Shown here piece after piece: positions 42,871 through 53,715 of a DNA stretch of 64,000 nt. The position numbers and the translations under genes are program-made. The notes below the pieces were generated by a model. The model was not told the origin of the DNA and did no database searches. It was given only the letters and a program-made list of their open reading frames with translations. The number at the start of each line of letters is the position of its first letter. Position 1 is the stretch's first letter. Origin of the DNA: Chlorobium sp. N1 (GTDB taxonomy: Bacteria > Bacteroidota > Chlorobiia > Chlorobiales > Chlorobiaceae); assembly GCF_004332115.1 (NCBI RefSeq), contig NZ_SJPA01000001.1, positions 62,001-126,000 on the forward strand, in the 5' to 3' direction.

Positions 42871-43473
42871 TCACTGCGGACTTATTACTGGCACAAGCGC
42901 AGTACAAAATATAAAATATAGTGCTATAAGTGACAGTCCAATTGGCAGTGCAAAAGATTGAAACCACACATAAATATGACCATATATTGATAAGGCAGAG
43001 AACTTTGTACCTGCGGCATCAAGCCTTACGGAGTAGAGCTCCACATTGGCTTTAAACTCACGAAAGTCACTTTTTAACTCGGAGTCTATCCCATCAAAGT
43101 TTTCTGGCCACTCTTGACCTTTTTCGAGCGCATATAGTTTTTTGATTAGCTTGGCACCCCCATTAACAAAACCCTTATCAGTTTTCATTTCAGTGCCAAA
43201 TTCAGACGTTATGTTATTGCTTTCAAACCAAAACCTAAATGCAGCGAGATCACCAACCCAATTAACTATGAGGGCATAAATAAAATATACAATAAGTGAC
43301 AGTGCAACAACATCAAAAAGCTCAGATGGAAGACTGAGCCCGAAAACCGATAAATTATCGAGATTTACATTATAGGCTTTGACCAAGATGGCTAAAAATG
43401 AAATTGCTATTAGCCTTCGACCATATTTTTCAGTGAGGTCAGATATTAAATTATTACCGCTTAACTTGGGCAT
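42871..43473 (-). CDS. Cassette membrane protein of unknown family
   Basis: The 200-residue protein has two membrane pairs. Two spans occur near 20-40 (RRLIAISFLAILVKA) and 50-75 (LFDVVALSLIVYFIYALIVNWV). A soluble middle part of about 85 residues (M-K-T-D-K-G-F-V-N-G-G-A-K-L-I-K-K-L, S-E-L-K-S-D-F-R-E-F) follows. Two further spans lie near 160-195. The composition is AT-rich (about 38-40% GC), unlike the flanks. The start is 33 bases after the attC 4 cut point with a CGGAGAA ribosome-binding site. No family is recognised; membrane effectors with soluble linkers are common in defence cassettes, but that is only a thought. Confidence 0.65.
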   Translation of the reverse strand: MPKLSGNNLISDLTEKYGRRLIAISFLAILVKAYNVNLDNLSVFGLSLPSELFDVVALSLIVYFIYALIVNWVGDLAAFRFWFESNNITSEFGTEMKTDKGFVNGGAKLIKKLYALEKGQEWPENFDGIDSELKSDFREFKANVELYSVRLDAAGTKFSALSIYGHIYVWFQSFALPIGLSLIALYFIFCTALVPVISPQ

Positions 43474-43505
43474 ATTGGTTATTTTCTCCGTGGTTCATCA
43501 TTGGG

Positions 43506-43557
43506 CTATAACGCCCTGATTCAGCAGCGGACCGTCCGCTGCAACAGGCTGTTGGCC
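43506..43557 (-). repeat. attC site 4, distal end of the restriction-modification cassette
   Basis: The minus strand runs from GGCCAACAG (R'' at 43551-43557) to GGGCGTTATAG (R', 43506-43512), only 52 bases. The central TTGCAGCGGAC and GTCCGCTGCTGA form a near perfect hairpin. It lies 15 bases after the hsdR stop. Confidence 0.85.
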
Positions 43558-43571
43558 GTCTTCGCGTACGC

Positions 43572-46500
43572 TCATACCGCCTCTGCATACACGCCCAAGT
43601 TTCGCTCCGGATAACTCTCGTAAACATGCTCAAACAGCGCTGAACACTTCTGCGCGAACAACGGCCGATCGTAGGCCGCGGGCAGCGTATCCAGCGTGTC
43701 CTCGATCGCAAGCTTCAGTGTCGAGCGCGCCGCCGACTTCTGCCGCCAGTTGAGCACCAGCAGGGACTTGAGCCGCTCCAGCAAAACCTTGGCGACCTTC
43801 TTGACCTCTTCCCGTTCAGCAGTGCTCAGCTCCGGTGCGGGACGAGTAAGGATGTCAAAGATGACCAGCTCCTCCTCGCTCAGGTTTTCGCGAACGTGGC
43901 GCTCCTGCTCTTCGTCGAGGCTGTTCGAGAGCTTGAGCAGTTCCTCGAAGAGCTGCTCGATATTGCGGCTGCCATTGTTGTAACCCTCAATCAGCTCCTC
44001 GAACTTCTCAGCGAAGTCGGCACGCGTGCGGTTCAGGCGAACGAGCTTCTCCAGCTTCGCCGCAATGGCCGCCCTGAGCGCTTCGAGGTCAGTGTTCTTG
44101 TGCTTCGACTCCTTGAACCGCTGAGCAAGCGCCTCGAAGTTGATCTTCGATAGGTCGATGGCCGGGGAACTACCTTCGAGAATCTGCATGCCCGTGATCG
44201 AGTCATCGAGCAGTTCCCCGATCTGTTGCAAGATCGTGGCGATGTCTGGTGGGTTCGGGCTGAGCTTGGCGCGGATCGCTGCCGCCAGCGTGGCGATGCC
44301 GGTCATGCGCACGGAGAAATCGATCGCCGCCGGGTCGGGCTTCACGGCTCGGTAGAGCGTATCAACTAACTTCTCGTGGCCGAAGAAGTCGCGCCGCAGG
44401 GCGTCGGGGCCAATCAGTAGATTGATGGCGTTCTCGATGGCTGCGAGCCGCTCCATCCCGCCCAGCGGCAGGAGTTCCATCGCGGCAAGGTCCACGCCGT
44501 GCGCCATGCAGAACGCCGTGGCCGCCGCAATCGCTTCACGCAGTGCCGCAACGAGCTGCGCCTTGTCCTTGACAGGATTGGCGCCGCCCTTGCCCGCTCC
44601 GTATATGGCCAGCGCCTTTTCCAGCGAGGCGAACACGTTGGCATAGTCCACGATCACCCCGCTGTGCTTGCCGGTGAACACCCGGTTGGCCCGCGCGATG
44701 GCCTGCATCAGGGTGTGGTTGCGCATCGGCTTGTCGAGGTACACCGTCGAGCAGCTCGGCGCGTCGAAACCCGTCAACCACATGGCGCACACGAATACCA
44801 GCCGCAGCGGGTCGGCGGTGTCCTTGAACTTCTCGTCCAGCCCCGGCTGCGACTCGTTCATGCGCTTGCGGTGTGGCTCGATGTCGAGGCCAAGCTTCTT
44901 CATCTGCTCGATCTCGTTCTGCCCCGGCGAGACGATGAGCGCCATGTCAGTGGTGGTCAGCACCTCCAACCGCTGCATGAGCGACTCCTGCTCGGCCTTG
45001 GGCAGGCAGTAGCGCCCCAGCGCCTTCTGAACCCGCGCCGTCTCAACCGCCCAATATTTCTTGACCTTGTCGTGCATCCTGAGCGCTGTAGCCTTGTCGA
45101 TCGACACCACCATCGCCTTGCCCAGGAAGCCGCGCCCCAGAAAATGCCGGACGATGTCTTGCGCCACCGTCTCCAGCCGGTCGTCGCGGGTGATGAGGTG
45201 ATATTGCCGACCCAGCACCTTTTCGAGCTTGTCCTCCTGCTCGGCGTCGAGGTCGGCGTTCTCAACGAGCTGGTAGATGTCTTCGTTGAGATCGGGGTTG
45301 ACCAGTTCCAGCTCGGGCGTGCGGTTCTCGTAAAAGAGCGGCACCGTCGCACCGTCCTCTACGGACTGCTGGAAATCGTAGATTGACACGTAATCGCCAA
45401 ACACCTCCTTGGTGCGCTCTTCTCCTGCGATCAGCGGCGTGCCGGTGAAGGCCAGGAACAGTGCATTGGGCAGCGCCGCCCGCATGTTGAGCGCCAGCGT
45501 GTCGTATTGGCTGCGGTGCGCCTCGTCGGTGAGCACGACCACGTCCGAGCGGTCGGTCAGTGCCTCGGGTGTCTGGAACTTGTGTACCAGCGTGAAGACA
45601 TAGCGGTGGTTGCCGCGCAGGAGTTCACGCAGGTGCTCGCCGCTGGCGGCATGGCACTGGTCGCCCTCGGCCTCGCTCACCGCGCCCACGGTCTTGAAGG
45701 TCTTGGCGATCTGCTCGTCCAGCTCCACCCGGTCGGTGACCACCACGAAGGTCCAGTTGCCGGCGAGCGTGCGCAGCACCTTCTGCGCAAAGAACACCAT
45801 CGAGAAACTCTTGCCGCTCCCCTGCGTCTGCCAGAACACGCCGCCGCGCCCGTGGCCCAGCTTACGGGCTTCGAGCATCTTACGAACAGCGTTGTTGACG
45901 CCGAGGAACTGGTGGTTCTGGCCCAGCACTTTCACCAACCCGGCCTTGTGCTCGGAGAAGAGCGTGAAGTTCTCCATCAGGTCGAGCAGACGGACGCGGT
46001 CGCAGGTGCCGCGCAGCATCACCTCCAGCGACACACGACGCAGCTCATCCTCGCGCTCGATGCGCTTCCACTCGAAGAAACGCTCCCAGTCCGCGGTGAG
46101 CGAACCGACGCGGCTGTCGGTGCCGTTGCTGGCGATCAGCAGGGCGCTATACCAGAAGAGCTGCGGGATCTCCTTCTTGTAGTGGGTCAGGTTCTCGTCG
46201 AAGGCCGCCCGCGCAGGCACGCCGGGCTTCTTGAGTTCGATTACCACCCACGGCAGGCCGTTGACGAAGCCCACCAGATCGGGCCGGCAGGTGTAGAGGC
46301 TGCCCACCACGCTGAGCTGGCTGACCAGGAGGAAGTCGTTCTGCTCCGGCTGCGCCCAGTCCACCACACGCAGCCGCTCGCTCTTCTGCCCACCGTGCTC
46401 GCGGTCGGGCACCGAGACCGGGATGCCGTCCTTGAGCAGCCGGTAGACCTCGCGGTTGGCCGCCTCCAGGCTCATTGCCGAGCGGTCGCGGGCCAGTTCG

Positions 46501-46739
46501 TCGATGGCGGTCTGGATCGCCTCGGCGGGCAGGCCGGGGTTGAGCTTGGTGAGCATCGAGCGCAGGCGATCCATCAGCACCACCTCGCCCTTGGTCTCGC
46601 GGCCCAAATTGCACGAACCGGTGCCGCCCGCGCCGAAGGTCTCTTCCATCGCAGACACCGTCTGCCAGCCAAGAGCGGCAAAGAGGCCGATGGCGGGCTG
46701 CTCGACGAGCTGGTCTTCGCTGTAGGCGTGGGCGCTCAT
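43572..46739 (-). CDS. hsdR: Type I restriction enzyme, R subunit (HsdR)
   Basis: HsdR is the motor and nuclease subunit. With HsdM and HsdS it translocates DNA and cuts at sites far from unmethylated recognition sequences. The 1055-residue protein has the PD-(D/E)xK nuclease motif in R-P-D-L-V-G-F and V-I-E-L-K-K-P near 150-172, Walker A QGSGKSF near 310, the DEAH box TDEAHRSQYD near 405, FTGTPL, and the C-terminal helicase motif with Q-A-I-A-R-A-N-R. Coil-rich C-terminal residues bind the methylase. Its ATG overlaps the preceding stop (46736-46739). It is the last gene of the operon. Confidence 0.96.
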   Translation of the reverse strand: MSAHAYSEDQLVEQPAIGLFAALGWQTVSAMEETFGAGGTGSCNLGRETKGEVVLMDRLRSMLTKLNPGLPAEAIQTAIDELARDRSAMSLEAANREVYRLLKDGIPVSVPDREHGGQKSERLRVVDWAQPEQNDFLLVSQLSVVGSLYTCRPDLVGFVNGLPWVVIELKKPGVPARAAFDENLTHYKKEIPQLFWYSALLIASNGTDSRVGSLTADWERFFEWKRIEREDELRRVSLEVMLRGTCDRVRLLDLMENFTLFSEHKAGLVKVLGQNHQFLGVNNAVRKMLEARKLGHGRGGVFWQTQGSGKSFSMVFFAQKVLRTLAGNWTFVVVTDRVELDEQIAKTFKTVGAVSEAEGDQCHAASGEHLRELLRGNHRYVFTLVHKFQTPEALTDRSDVVVLTDEAHRSQYDTLALNMRAALPNALFLAFTGTPLIAGEERTKEVFGDYVSIYDFQQSVEDGATVPLFYENRTPELELVNPDLNEDIYQLVENADLDAEQEDKLEKVLGRQYHLITRDDRLETVAQDIVRHFLGRGFLGKAMVVSIDKATALRMHDKVKKYWAVETARVQKALGRYCLPKAEQESLMQRLEVLTTTDMALIVSPGQNEIEQMKKLGLDIEPHRKRMNESQPGLDEKFKDTADPLRLVFVCAMWLTGFDAPSCSTVYLDKPMRNHTLMQAIARANRVFTGKHSGVIVDYANVFASLEKALAIYGAGKGGANPVKDKAQLVAALREAIAAATAFCMAHGVDLAAMELLPLGGMERLAAIENAINLLIGPDALRRDFFGHEKLVDTLYRAVKPDPAAIDFSVRMTGIATLAAAIRAKLSPNPPDIATILQQIGELLDDSITGMQILEGSSPAIDLSKINFEALAQRFKESKHKNTDLEALRAAIAAKLEKLVRLNRTRADFAEKFEELIEGYNNGSRNIEQLFEELLKLSNSLDEEQERHVRENLSEEELVIFDILTRPAPELSTAEREEVKKVAKVLLERLKSLLVLNWRQKSAARSTLKLAIEDTLDTLPAAYDRPLFAQKCSALFEHVYESYPERNLGVYAEAV

Positions 46740-47625
46740 ATCGTCGAATCGCAGCTCCCCGCGACCGATGCAGGCACGGTGTAACGCTGATCTGGATGAT
46801 TTTCCATAGCCGGGATGGTGTAGGCCAGCAACCCCTCTCCAACCATCGGAGTCAGGTAGTCCCTAACCAAGGGTTTGTGTTCCCGCCCATGCAGGATGCT
46901 CGCCAGTTCCCGAGCACTTAAAGCACGCCAACGGCAAAGATCGACGATCAACGCACGTATGATGTCCCGCCGGGGTTTGCTGCCTGCGGGTGGAACCCGC
47001 TCGGCCAGATAAGCGGGTATGGTCACCAGAAGCTGGTGACTATCCACGCCTGGCTGGTGACTATTTTGAGTGTCCTGGTGACTATTTGATGGACCTGACA
47101 CGATTTCCAGCACCGGCACCATTTGGGCCGCGTGGAATCGGGGACCCGGCACATAGTAGGTCCGGCTGCCAGCCCCTTTCATCTCCAGCAGGTCCAGATC
47201 GCGCAAACGGCGCAGGTGGCCAGAGGCATTCAGTGTGTCGGTGCGGTTGATGGCCCGGTAGGCCGCGTTGTCGATAGCCCCCAGTTCCCGGACGAACACC
47301 AGGGCGCGGGATTCCTCGTCGCTGATCGGTTCGCTCGTCAGGTTTCGCAGCCAGACCAGATCGTCCGGCCCCAGGAAGTGATGGAACAGGAAGGTGGCGA
47401 CAAACTGGTCCGGCCGGCGCGAGGACTCGAAGGTGGGCGGCAACAGATCCTGCGGCTCGCGGCTCACGCCCAGGAGCAGATACCCGCCACCCAGACCCGG
47501 TTCGTTGGCAAACGCGCAAACCGTTTCCATGACGGAACGGTCGATCTGGCGGGCCTGCTTGGCCTCGATGCGATGCGACTCGTCCAGCGCGGTGAGTTCC
47601 TGCAACAGGTCTTCGGCGGTGCGCA

Positions 47626-47629
<4 letters not shown>
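46736..47629 (-). CDS. AlbA_2-type ATP-binding/regulatory protein, internally shortened
   Basis: The 297-residue protein starts like the AlbA_2 (Schlafen-like, divergent AAA-4) family: ESHRIEAKQARQIDRSVMETVCAFANE-x-G-L-G-G-G-Y-L-L-L-G-V. Right after this come P-D-Q-F-V-A-T-F-L-F-H-H-F and two winged-helix regions (L-N-A-S-G-H-L-R-R-L-R-D-L-D-L-L and D-Y-L-T-P-M-V-G-E-G-L-L). Family members usually have about 190 more residues between these parts, so an in-frame internal deletion is suspected. Start and stop overlap hsdS and hsdR by four bases each. A regulator of the operon is likely but unproven. Confidence 0.6.
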
Positions 47630-48858
<1,229 letters not shown>

Positions 48859-48962
48859 CCTCACGCGCCCAGAATCCCCGCCACTTTCACTGCAATCACC
48901 CTCTCCGCACTGAACGGCAAGCGAACTTGTAAAATGTCTCTTATGTGTTGAAAACATGCGCC

Positions 48963-49811
48963 TTACTCCTCGGTAACCAAACCGTCCGGGTTCTTCAAGG
49001 ACTTCTTTTCCTCGGAAGTCAATCGCCACTCCACCTTCTTTACATCCTCGGCCGGTGGCAGCGACTCGGAACAAATACCACGCTCCAGCAGGGTGTTGCG
49101 CACCGCCTGGTTGTTGGTGACGTGTTCGTGCGAGATAGCCGACTCGCTGCTCATACCATGTTGGCGGGCGTTGAAGATGGTGATCTCGGCGGCAAAGTCC
49201 TTGGCCTTGAGAATGATGGTCGGAGCAAAGTCGGCCAGTGGCCGTTTATCGGGGACTTTCCACTGCGCTTTCATCGCATTGGTCGGTTTGCCAAAAAGGG
49301 CGTGGTCACCTTTGCTGCGGATGATGGCAAAATCTTCATTGCCGCCCGTCTGCTCGAAAATGACGGAGGAAAGCTCTTTTTCAGTCGTGCTGAGCTTCTT
49401 GCGGGCAGTAACACGCTCTGCTTCCAGCAGCCGCTGCTCGATCAGCTCGGCGCGACGGGTTTGAACGGCGAAATAAGTCTGGGCAAAGGCGATCTCCTGC
49501 TTGCGCGGATCGCCATTCTGGGCGATCAGGTAGCAGGCGTAACGGGTCAGCATTAGGTCGGGGACCTCTTTGACCGCTCCCTTGGGCATCTGTATCGTTT
49601 TGTTGACGTCAACAAAATGATCCCGGATTGCATGTCCGGAAGATTCACAAGCTGTTTTTGCCTTGGAGATGGCAGTATTGAAATTGCGCCATTCGCCATA
49701 CCCGAGTAAATGCTGAAGATCACGGGCCAGCCAGTACTCCACTCCGCCCTCGGTCTGCTGGGCGTGGCCTTCAAAATTCTCCGTCAGACTACGAATCAGT
49801 TCAGTTTTCAT
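48963..49811 (-). CDS. dinD: DNA-damage-inducible protein D (DinD)
   Basis: The ATG at 49809-49811 (MKTELIRSLTENFEG) gives 282 residues. The E-Y-W-L-A-R-D-L-Q-H-L-L-G-Y-G-E-W-R-N-F motif is the Bro-N-like domain of DinD; after it come G-A-V-K-E-V-P-D-L-M-L-T-R-Y-A-C-Y-L-I-A-Q-N-G-D and long helices. In E. coli, DinD interferes with RecA filaments. The stop lies 104 bases before hsdS. It is not part of the core restriction machinery and is probably a passenger or accessory anti-repair factor. Confidence 0.85.
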   Translation of the reverse strand: MKTELIRSLTENFEGHAQQTEGGVEYWLARDLQHLLGYGEWRNFNTAISKAKTACESSGHAIRDHFVDVNKTIQMPKGAVKEVPDLMLTRYACYLIAQNGDPRKQEIAFAQTYFAVQTRRAELIEQRLLEAERVTARKKLSTTEKELSSVIFEQTGGNEDFAIIRSKGDHALFGKPTNAMKAQWKVPDKRPLADFAPTIILKAKDFAAEITIFNARQHGMSSESAISHEHVTNNQAVRNTLLERGICSESLPPAEDVKKVEWRLTSEEKKSLKNPDGLVTEE

Positions 49812-49888
49812 GTTCCCAAGATCTCCCCTACATTTTGGGCAATGATGGTTTCCAGTTCCCCCGCCTGGGCGTTGCGCACGTTCTCGTA

Positions 49889-50953
49889 TCATTTTCGCCC
49901 TCCCCTTTTCGTCGGTTTGGGCGGCGGCGGTAGTTGGTTGACGGCTTTGTCAAAGTCGCTACCGTCCCGGTCGGTCTGCGCGATTTGCGCAGAATGGAAC
50001 TTCTCGTATTCCGCCTCGGCAATTTCTCTCGCCAGTTCGTGCGAGATTTTGCCCGCATGGGATAAGACCGCACGGTCGTTCAGCGTCAGGAAGCCGTGGA
50101 GCTTGCTGAGCCAATCGCGCATGTGCATGGGCACGCGCCGCATGGCTTGACCCTCGGCAAAGACGAGATATTGCTCGACAAGATTGTTCAGTGCGGCAAG
50201 CTCCTCCTCGTTAAGGTAGTTCTTGGCGATGCTGACATCCTGCTTGCGGACCTTCGCGCCGCGCCAGTTGGTGAGCCCCATGTTGGGCTTGGCAGAATCG
50301 ACACGGGCATGAATGATTTCCGCCGCCGTCTGGCCGGTGATGGCCCAGTGCATCTTGTTCTGCACGGTCTGGAAGAACTCGATGCTCTCCGGTTGGGTGG
50401 GGTCGTAATCAGTGCTGGTGGCGTAGATGTCGGTGATCTTCTGATAGAAGCGCCGCTCGGACGTGCGGATGTCCTGGATGCGTCGAAGCAGTTCCTCGAA
50501 GTAGTCGAAGGGCTGATCCGGGTTCTTCAGACGCTCGTCATCGAGGACGAAGCCTTTGACGATGAGCTCGCGCAGTTGCTGCGTGGCCCAGATGCGAAAA
50601 CGGGTAGCAACGGCACTTCTGACTCGGTAGCCAACGGAGATGATGGCGTCCAGGTTGTAGTGGGTGATTCGGCGGCTGACCGAGCGTTTCCCCTCCCGTC
50701 GAACCACCGAGTATTCCTCGGCAGTTGCCCGCGCATCCAGTTCCCCTTCCTCGTATATGTTTTTCAGGTGCAGCGAGATGTTATCTGCAGAACATTGAAA
50801 CAGTTGGGCCATGGCGGCCTGGGTCAACCAAACCGTTTCGTTCTCCAGGCGCACATCGATCTTGAGCCTGCCATCCTCGGCAGCGTACACAAGAAATTGC
50901 CCCTTGGCCGGTGTGAGAGACTGGGGAAGGTCTTTATCTTGGTAGTCGCTCAT
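49889..50953 (-). CDS. RhuM family protein
   Basis: The 354-residue protein matches the RhuM (virulence protein) family: N-terminal [12 protein letters not shown] and [16 protein letters not shown], then [15 protein letters not shown]-x-x-A-T-x-F-R-I-W-A-T. The middle is rich in helices, ending with [14 protein letters not shown]. The last residues are basic and Pro-rich. Its molecular role is unknown. Start and hsdM stop overlap (50950-50953), so it is translated with the restriction genes. Confidence 0.85.
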   Translation of the reverse strand: MSDYQDKDLPQSLTPAKGQFLVYAAEDGRLKIDVRLENETVWLTQAAMAQLFQCSADNISLHLKNIYEEGELDARATAEEYSVVRREGKRSVSRRITHYNLDAIISVGYRVRSAVATRFRIWATQQLRELIVKGFVLDDERLKNPDQPFDYFEELLRRIQDIRTSERRFYQKITDIYATSTDYDPTQPESIEFFQTVQNKMHWAITGQTAAEIIHARVDSAKPNMGLTNWRGAKVRKQDVSIAKNYLNEEELAALNNLVEQYLVFAEGQAMRRVPMHMRDWLSKLHGFLTLNDRAVLSHAGKISHELAREIAEAEYEKFHSAQIAQTDRDGSDFDKAVNQLPPPPKPTKRGGRK

Positions 50954-52569
50954 GATTCAAGAATCCCCGCAACATTCATGGCGATCGTCTGTTCCAGTTC
51001 CCGCGCCTGGGCGTTCAACCCTTCCAGCTCCTCGTTCAGCGCCTCCAGTTGCGTCCTGAAGTCCTCGTCGCTCACCTCCTCGCCGGGCGTGACGCCCACA
51101 TAGCGGCCGGGGTTGAGTGACCAGACCTGCGCTTCGATCTCCTTCAGTGTCGCCGCCTTGCACAGGCCGGGCACGTCGGCATAGGCGGGCTGCGTGCCGA
51201 ATACCTCTTGCAATTTGGCCGCCGTCTCCTCGCCGCCCGTGGTCAGGTCCGGCGCTTCGCCGCGATAGAGGTTCACAAGGTTGGCGATGAATCCGATCTG
51301 CGCGGGCGTCCAGTCGCGGTGGGCGCGATCCACCTGCCGGTAAATGTGGCGGGCGTCGATGAAGAGCACCGTGTCGGCACGCCGGGTACTGGCCTTGCCG
51401 CGATCAAGAAACCATAGCGTGCAGGGCAAGGTGACGGTGTAGAACATATTGGGACCGACGGCGACCATCACATCCACCGCCCGCGCCTCGATCAGCTTTT
51501 GCCGCAGCTCCTGCTCGCTTGAGCGGGCATCCGAAGCCGAGTTGGCCATGACGAAGCCGGCGCGGCCCTGGGCATTGAGAGCCGAGTAGAAAAGCTGGAT
51601 CCAGAGGTAGTTGGCGTTGTCGGTCCGGGGCAGGCCGAAGGGAAAGCGCCGGCCCGCACCGACCATCTCCTTGAGCCGTTCCTTGTCCACCGCGTTGACG
51701 TTGAAGGGCGGATTGGCGAGCACGAAGTCGAACTGCCCGGTGGCGGCATGCGGGTCGTCGTAGTAGCTGTTGACGTTGCCGCCGTGGCGGATGTCCCCCT
51801 CCAGCCCATGGACGGCGAGGTTGAGTCTGGCGAGGCGGCCGGTCTCGTCGGTCTTCTCCACGCCGCAGATGGCCAGCTCGGCGGCCGGGTTCTTGTGGTG
51901 CTCGGCCACGAAGCGCGCCGACTGCACGAACATGCCGCCCGAGCCGCAGGCCGGGTCGAGGATGCGGCCGTGGTAGGGCTTGATCACCTGGGCAAGCAGC
52001 TGCACGATGCTGGCGGGCGTGTAGAACTCGCCGCCGCCCTGGCCCTCGCTCATGGCGAACCCACCGAGGAAGTATTCGTAGATGCGACCGAAGGCGTCGA
52101 AGTCGAGCGTGGCCGGAATCTCGGAGATCTTCTTGAGTAGCTCTTTGAGCAGGGTGCCGGTGAAAAGGTTGAAGGTCTTGGGCAGCACGCCGGCGAGTTG
52201 CGGGTTGTGCTTCTCCACCTCGCGCATGGCCGCATTGACCTTGCCGCCGATATCGGCCGCCTCGGGCAGCGTGAGCAGGTAGTCAAAGCGCGCCTCAGGG
52301 GTGAGATAGAGCACGTTGTCGGCGTGGTAGGCGGCAGGCTCATCGATGCGGCTGGCGCGGCGCGACGAGGCACCAGCCTTCTCCAACTTCGCATGCTGGA
52401 TGGCAAAGCGCACTTCAGCAAAGCGCAGAAAGATCAGGCCGAGGATGGGTCCGGAGTATTCCTGGGCCTTCAGGCCGGAATTGGCGCGGAACTGGTCGGC
52501 GGCGCCCCAGAGTCGCTTTTCGAGCGTGGCGGCGGCGGAGTCCTTTTCGGTGGGGGCAATCCAGTGCAA
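50950..52569 (-). CDS. hsdM: Type I restriction enzyme, M subunit (HsdM)
   Basis: HsdM is an N6-adenine methyltransferase. The 539-residue protein has the N-terminal four-helix HsdM_N region ([11 protein letters not shown]), then the Rossmann domain with [10 protein letters not shown] (SAM-binding motif I, near 202) and ANPPFN (catalytic motif IV, near 283). A long C-terminal coiled coil follows. The start is TTG at 52567-52569 with AAGGAG eight bases upstream, 30 bases after attC 5. It begins the restriction operon cassette. Confidence 0.96.
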   Translation of the reverse strand: MHWIAPTEKDSAAATLEKRLWGAADQFRANSGLKAQEYSGPILGLIFLRFAEVRFAIQHAKLEKAGASSRRASRIDEPAAYHADNVLYLTPEARFDYLLTLPEAADIGGKVNAAMREVEKHNPQLAGVLPKTFNLFTGTLLKELLKKISEIPATLDFDAFGRIYEYFLGGFAMSEGQGGGEFYTPASIVQLLAQVIKPYHGRILDPACGSGGMFVQSARFVAEHHKNPAAELAICGVEKTDETGRLARLNLAVHGLEGDIRHGGNVNSYYDDPHAATGQFDFVLANPPFNVNAVDKERLKEMVGAGRRFPFGLPRTDNANYLWIQLFYSALNAQGRAGFVMANSASDARSSEQELRQKLIEARAVDVMVAVGPNMFYTVTLPCTLWFLDRGKASTRRADTVLFIDARHIYRQVDRAHRDWTPAQIGFIANLVNLYRGEAPDLTTGGEETAAKLQEVFGTQPAYADVPGLCKAATLKEIEAQVWSLNPGRYVGVTPGEEVSDEDFRTQLEALNEELEGLNAQARELEQTIAMNVAGILES

Positions 52570-52595
52570 GTATTCGTCTCCTTGGTTCTATGATG

Positions 52596-52657
52596 GGTTA
52601 ACGCCTGAGCTCACGGGCGACGCGGTTTTCCGCGTCCGCTCAAGGCTCTTGTTCGAT
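52596..52657 (-). repeat. attC site 5, proximal end of the restriction-modification cassette
   Basis: The minus strand opens with ATCGAACAAG (R'', 52651-52657) and closes with GGCGTTAACC (R', 52596-52602), 62 bases. The paired arms are CTTGAGCGGACGCGG and CCGCGTCGCCCGTGAGCTC. The HARE-HTH gene's TGA (52640-52642) sits inside it. Confidence 0.88.
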
Positions 52658-53608
52658 CTTCAGTTTGTCTCGGATATACTTCCGGATGTCCTTCACGACC
52701 TCATCAAATTCCGATCGGTGAATCCGCTTGGACTCGAAGTCGATCTTCACATCCTGTAGGAACTTCTCGAAATCAGAGTTTTGCTCGCATAGCTTGTTGA
52801 TCGTCTCCCAGTCGAGTGCATCCCGCCCGCGTGCCGGATAGAGAATAGAGGAACTGTCAATATCCGAAGGATCAAGGTGGATGATCCCGATCCCAAATGA
52901 AGAAGCCAACCGTTCCAGCTCGGCAAGAAACTCGTCGTCTTGAAGGATCTCCGTAGCGACAAGATAGCCCTCGTGTGCCCAGGAGGAATTGGATACCGCT
53001 TGAAAATACGCCTCTCTGTAGTTGGCCTTGGTCAGGCTCTTCTTCATCTCGAAAGAGAACATCCTCAGAGAGTTATTGTCAGAGAGACGGTTAAACTCAA
53101 TCACGTCGGGCCGCCAGTCGTCCAAGGGTAGATAGAATCCCACGATGTCTGGATGAATCCACTCGTTGTAGCCTGATCGTTGTGACTTCTCGTGGAAGAT
53201 GGTCTTTGTGAAGATCGATCTTCCTCGGTTGAAGGTCGGATTCGCATAGGCGAAGTAGGTTAGCAGTGGATGAAGGTCACGCTCGTGATACTCCGTCTTC
53301 TTTTCCTTCTTCTTGGATTCCTCTTTCTCGATCTTTGCGACAGCATCCGGCGGCAACTCTGCTGCACGGTCCTTGAGGAAGAAGCGGGCCGGTCGTTTGC
53401 CGACCTTCATGAACCGGGACCCGTCGTTGTCACGTACTTCGACGTAAAGCTGCGCGCCAAGGCTCTGCCATGGGGTCTTCCCTGATGTCTTGATCTTGTC
53501 GGTAAGGCCCTTCTCTCTCCCTACCTGCCAGACCTCTTGATAGGTCAGGGGTTGAGTGGCCACCTTCAATACGTCAAATGCAAGGTCTAGGAATGAGTAT
53601 ATGGCCAT
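52640..53608 (-). CDS. HARE-HTH / COG2958-like protein with a possible PD-(D/E)xK fold
   Basis: The 322-residue protein begins with a HARE-HTH-like helix-turn-helix (F-L-D-L-A-F-D-V-L-K and L-T-Y-Q-E-V-W-Q-V-G-R-E, residues 4-30). A charged linker (about 95-107) follows, then a C-terminal part with P-D-I-V-G-F-Y-L-P near 150 and M-F-S-F-E-M-K-K-S-L near 183-192. The spaced D and E-x-K resemble a restriction-endonuclease fold as in the HrgA/COG2958 group. It starts 30 bases after attC 6, with AGGGAAG ahead, and is the only gene of its cassette, just upstream of hsdM. Confidence 0.72.
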   Translation of the reverse strand: MAIYSFLDLAFDVLKVATQPLTYQEVWQVGREKGLTDKIKTSGKTPWQSLGAQLYVEVRDNDGSRFMKVGKRPARFFLKDRAAELPPDAVAKIEKEESKKKEKKTEYHERDLHPLLTYFAYANPTFNRGRSIFTKTIFHEKSQRSGYNEWIHPDIVGFYLPLDDWRPDVIEFNRLSDNNSLRMFSFEMKKSLTKANYREAYFQAVSNSSWAHEGYLVATEILQDDEFLAELERLASSFGIGIIHLDPSDIDSSSILYPARGRDALDWETINKLCEQNSDFEKFLQDVKIDFESKRIHRSEFDEVVKDIRKYIRDKLKIEQEP

Positions 53609-53634
53609 GTCTTGCTTCCCTATTTATTATCGTA

Positions 53635-53715
53635 ATCGAACGTTCCGTTTGAGCCGCGGCTTGCCCTGGAGCGCAGCGGAAGGGTGAGCCGTCGGACTCG
53701 AAGCGGTTGTTATGC
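53635..53715 (-). repeat. attC site 6
   Basis: The minus strand starts GCATAACAACC (R'', 53709-53715) and ends AACGTTCGAT (R', 53635-53641), 81 bases. The arms CGCTTCGAG and CTCAAACGG, with GCTGCGCTCC at the centre, can pair. The gene 53710-54033 stops in the R'' box. Confidence 0.82.

Noticed and set aside
42527-42967. Longer 146-codon version of the lipoprotein gene
   Set aside because: It reads backwards through attC 3 and into the preceding gene; the shorter ATG with GGGAGGT and a clean lipobox is better.
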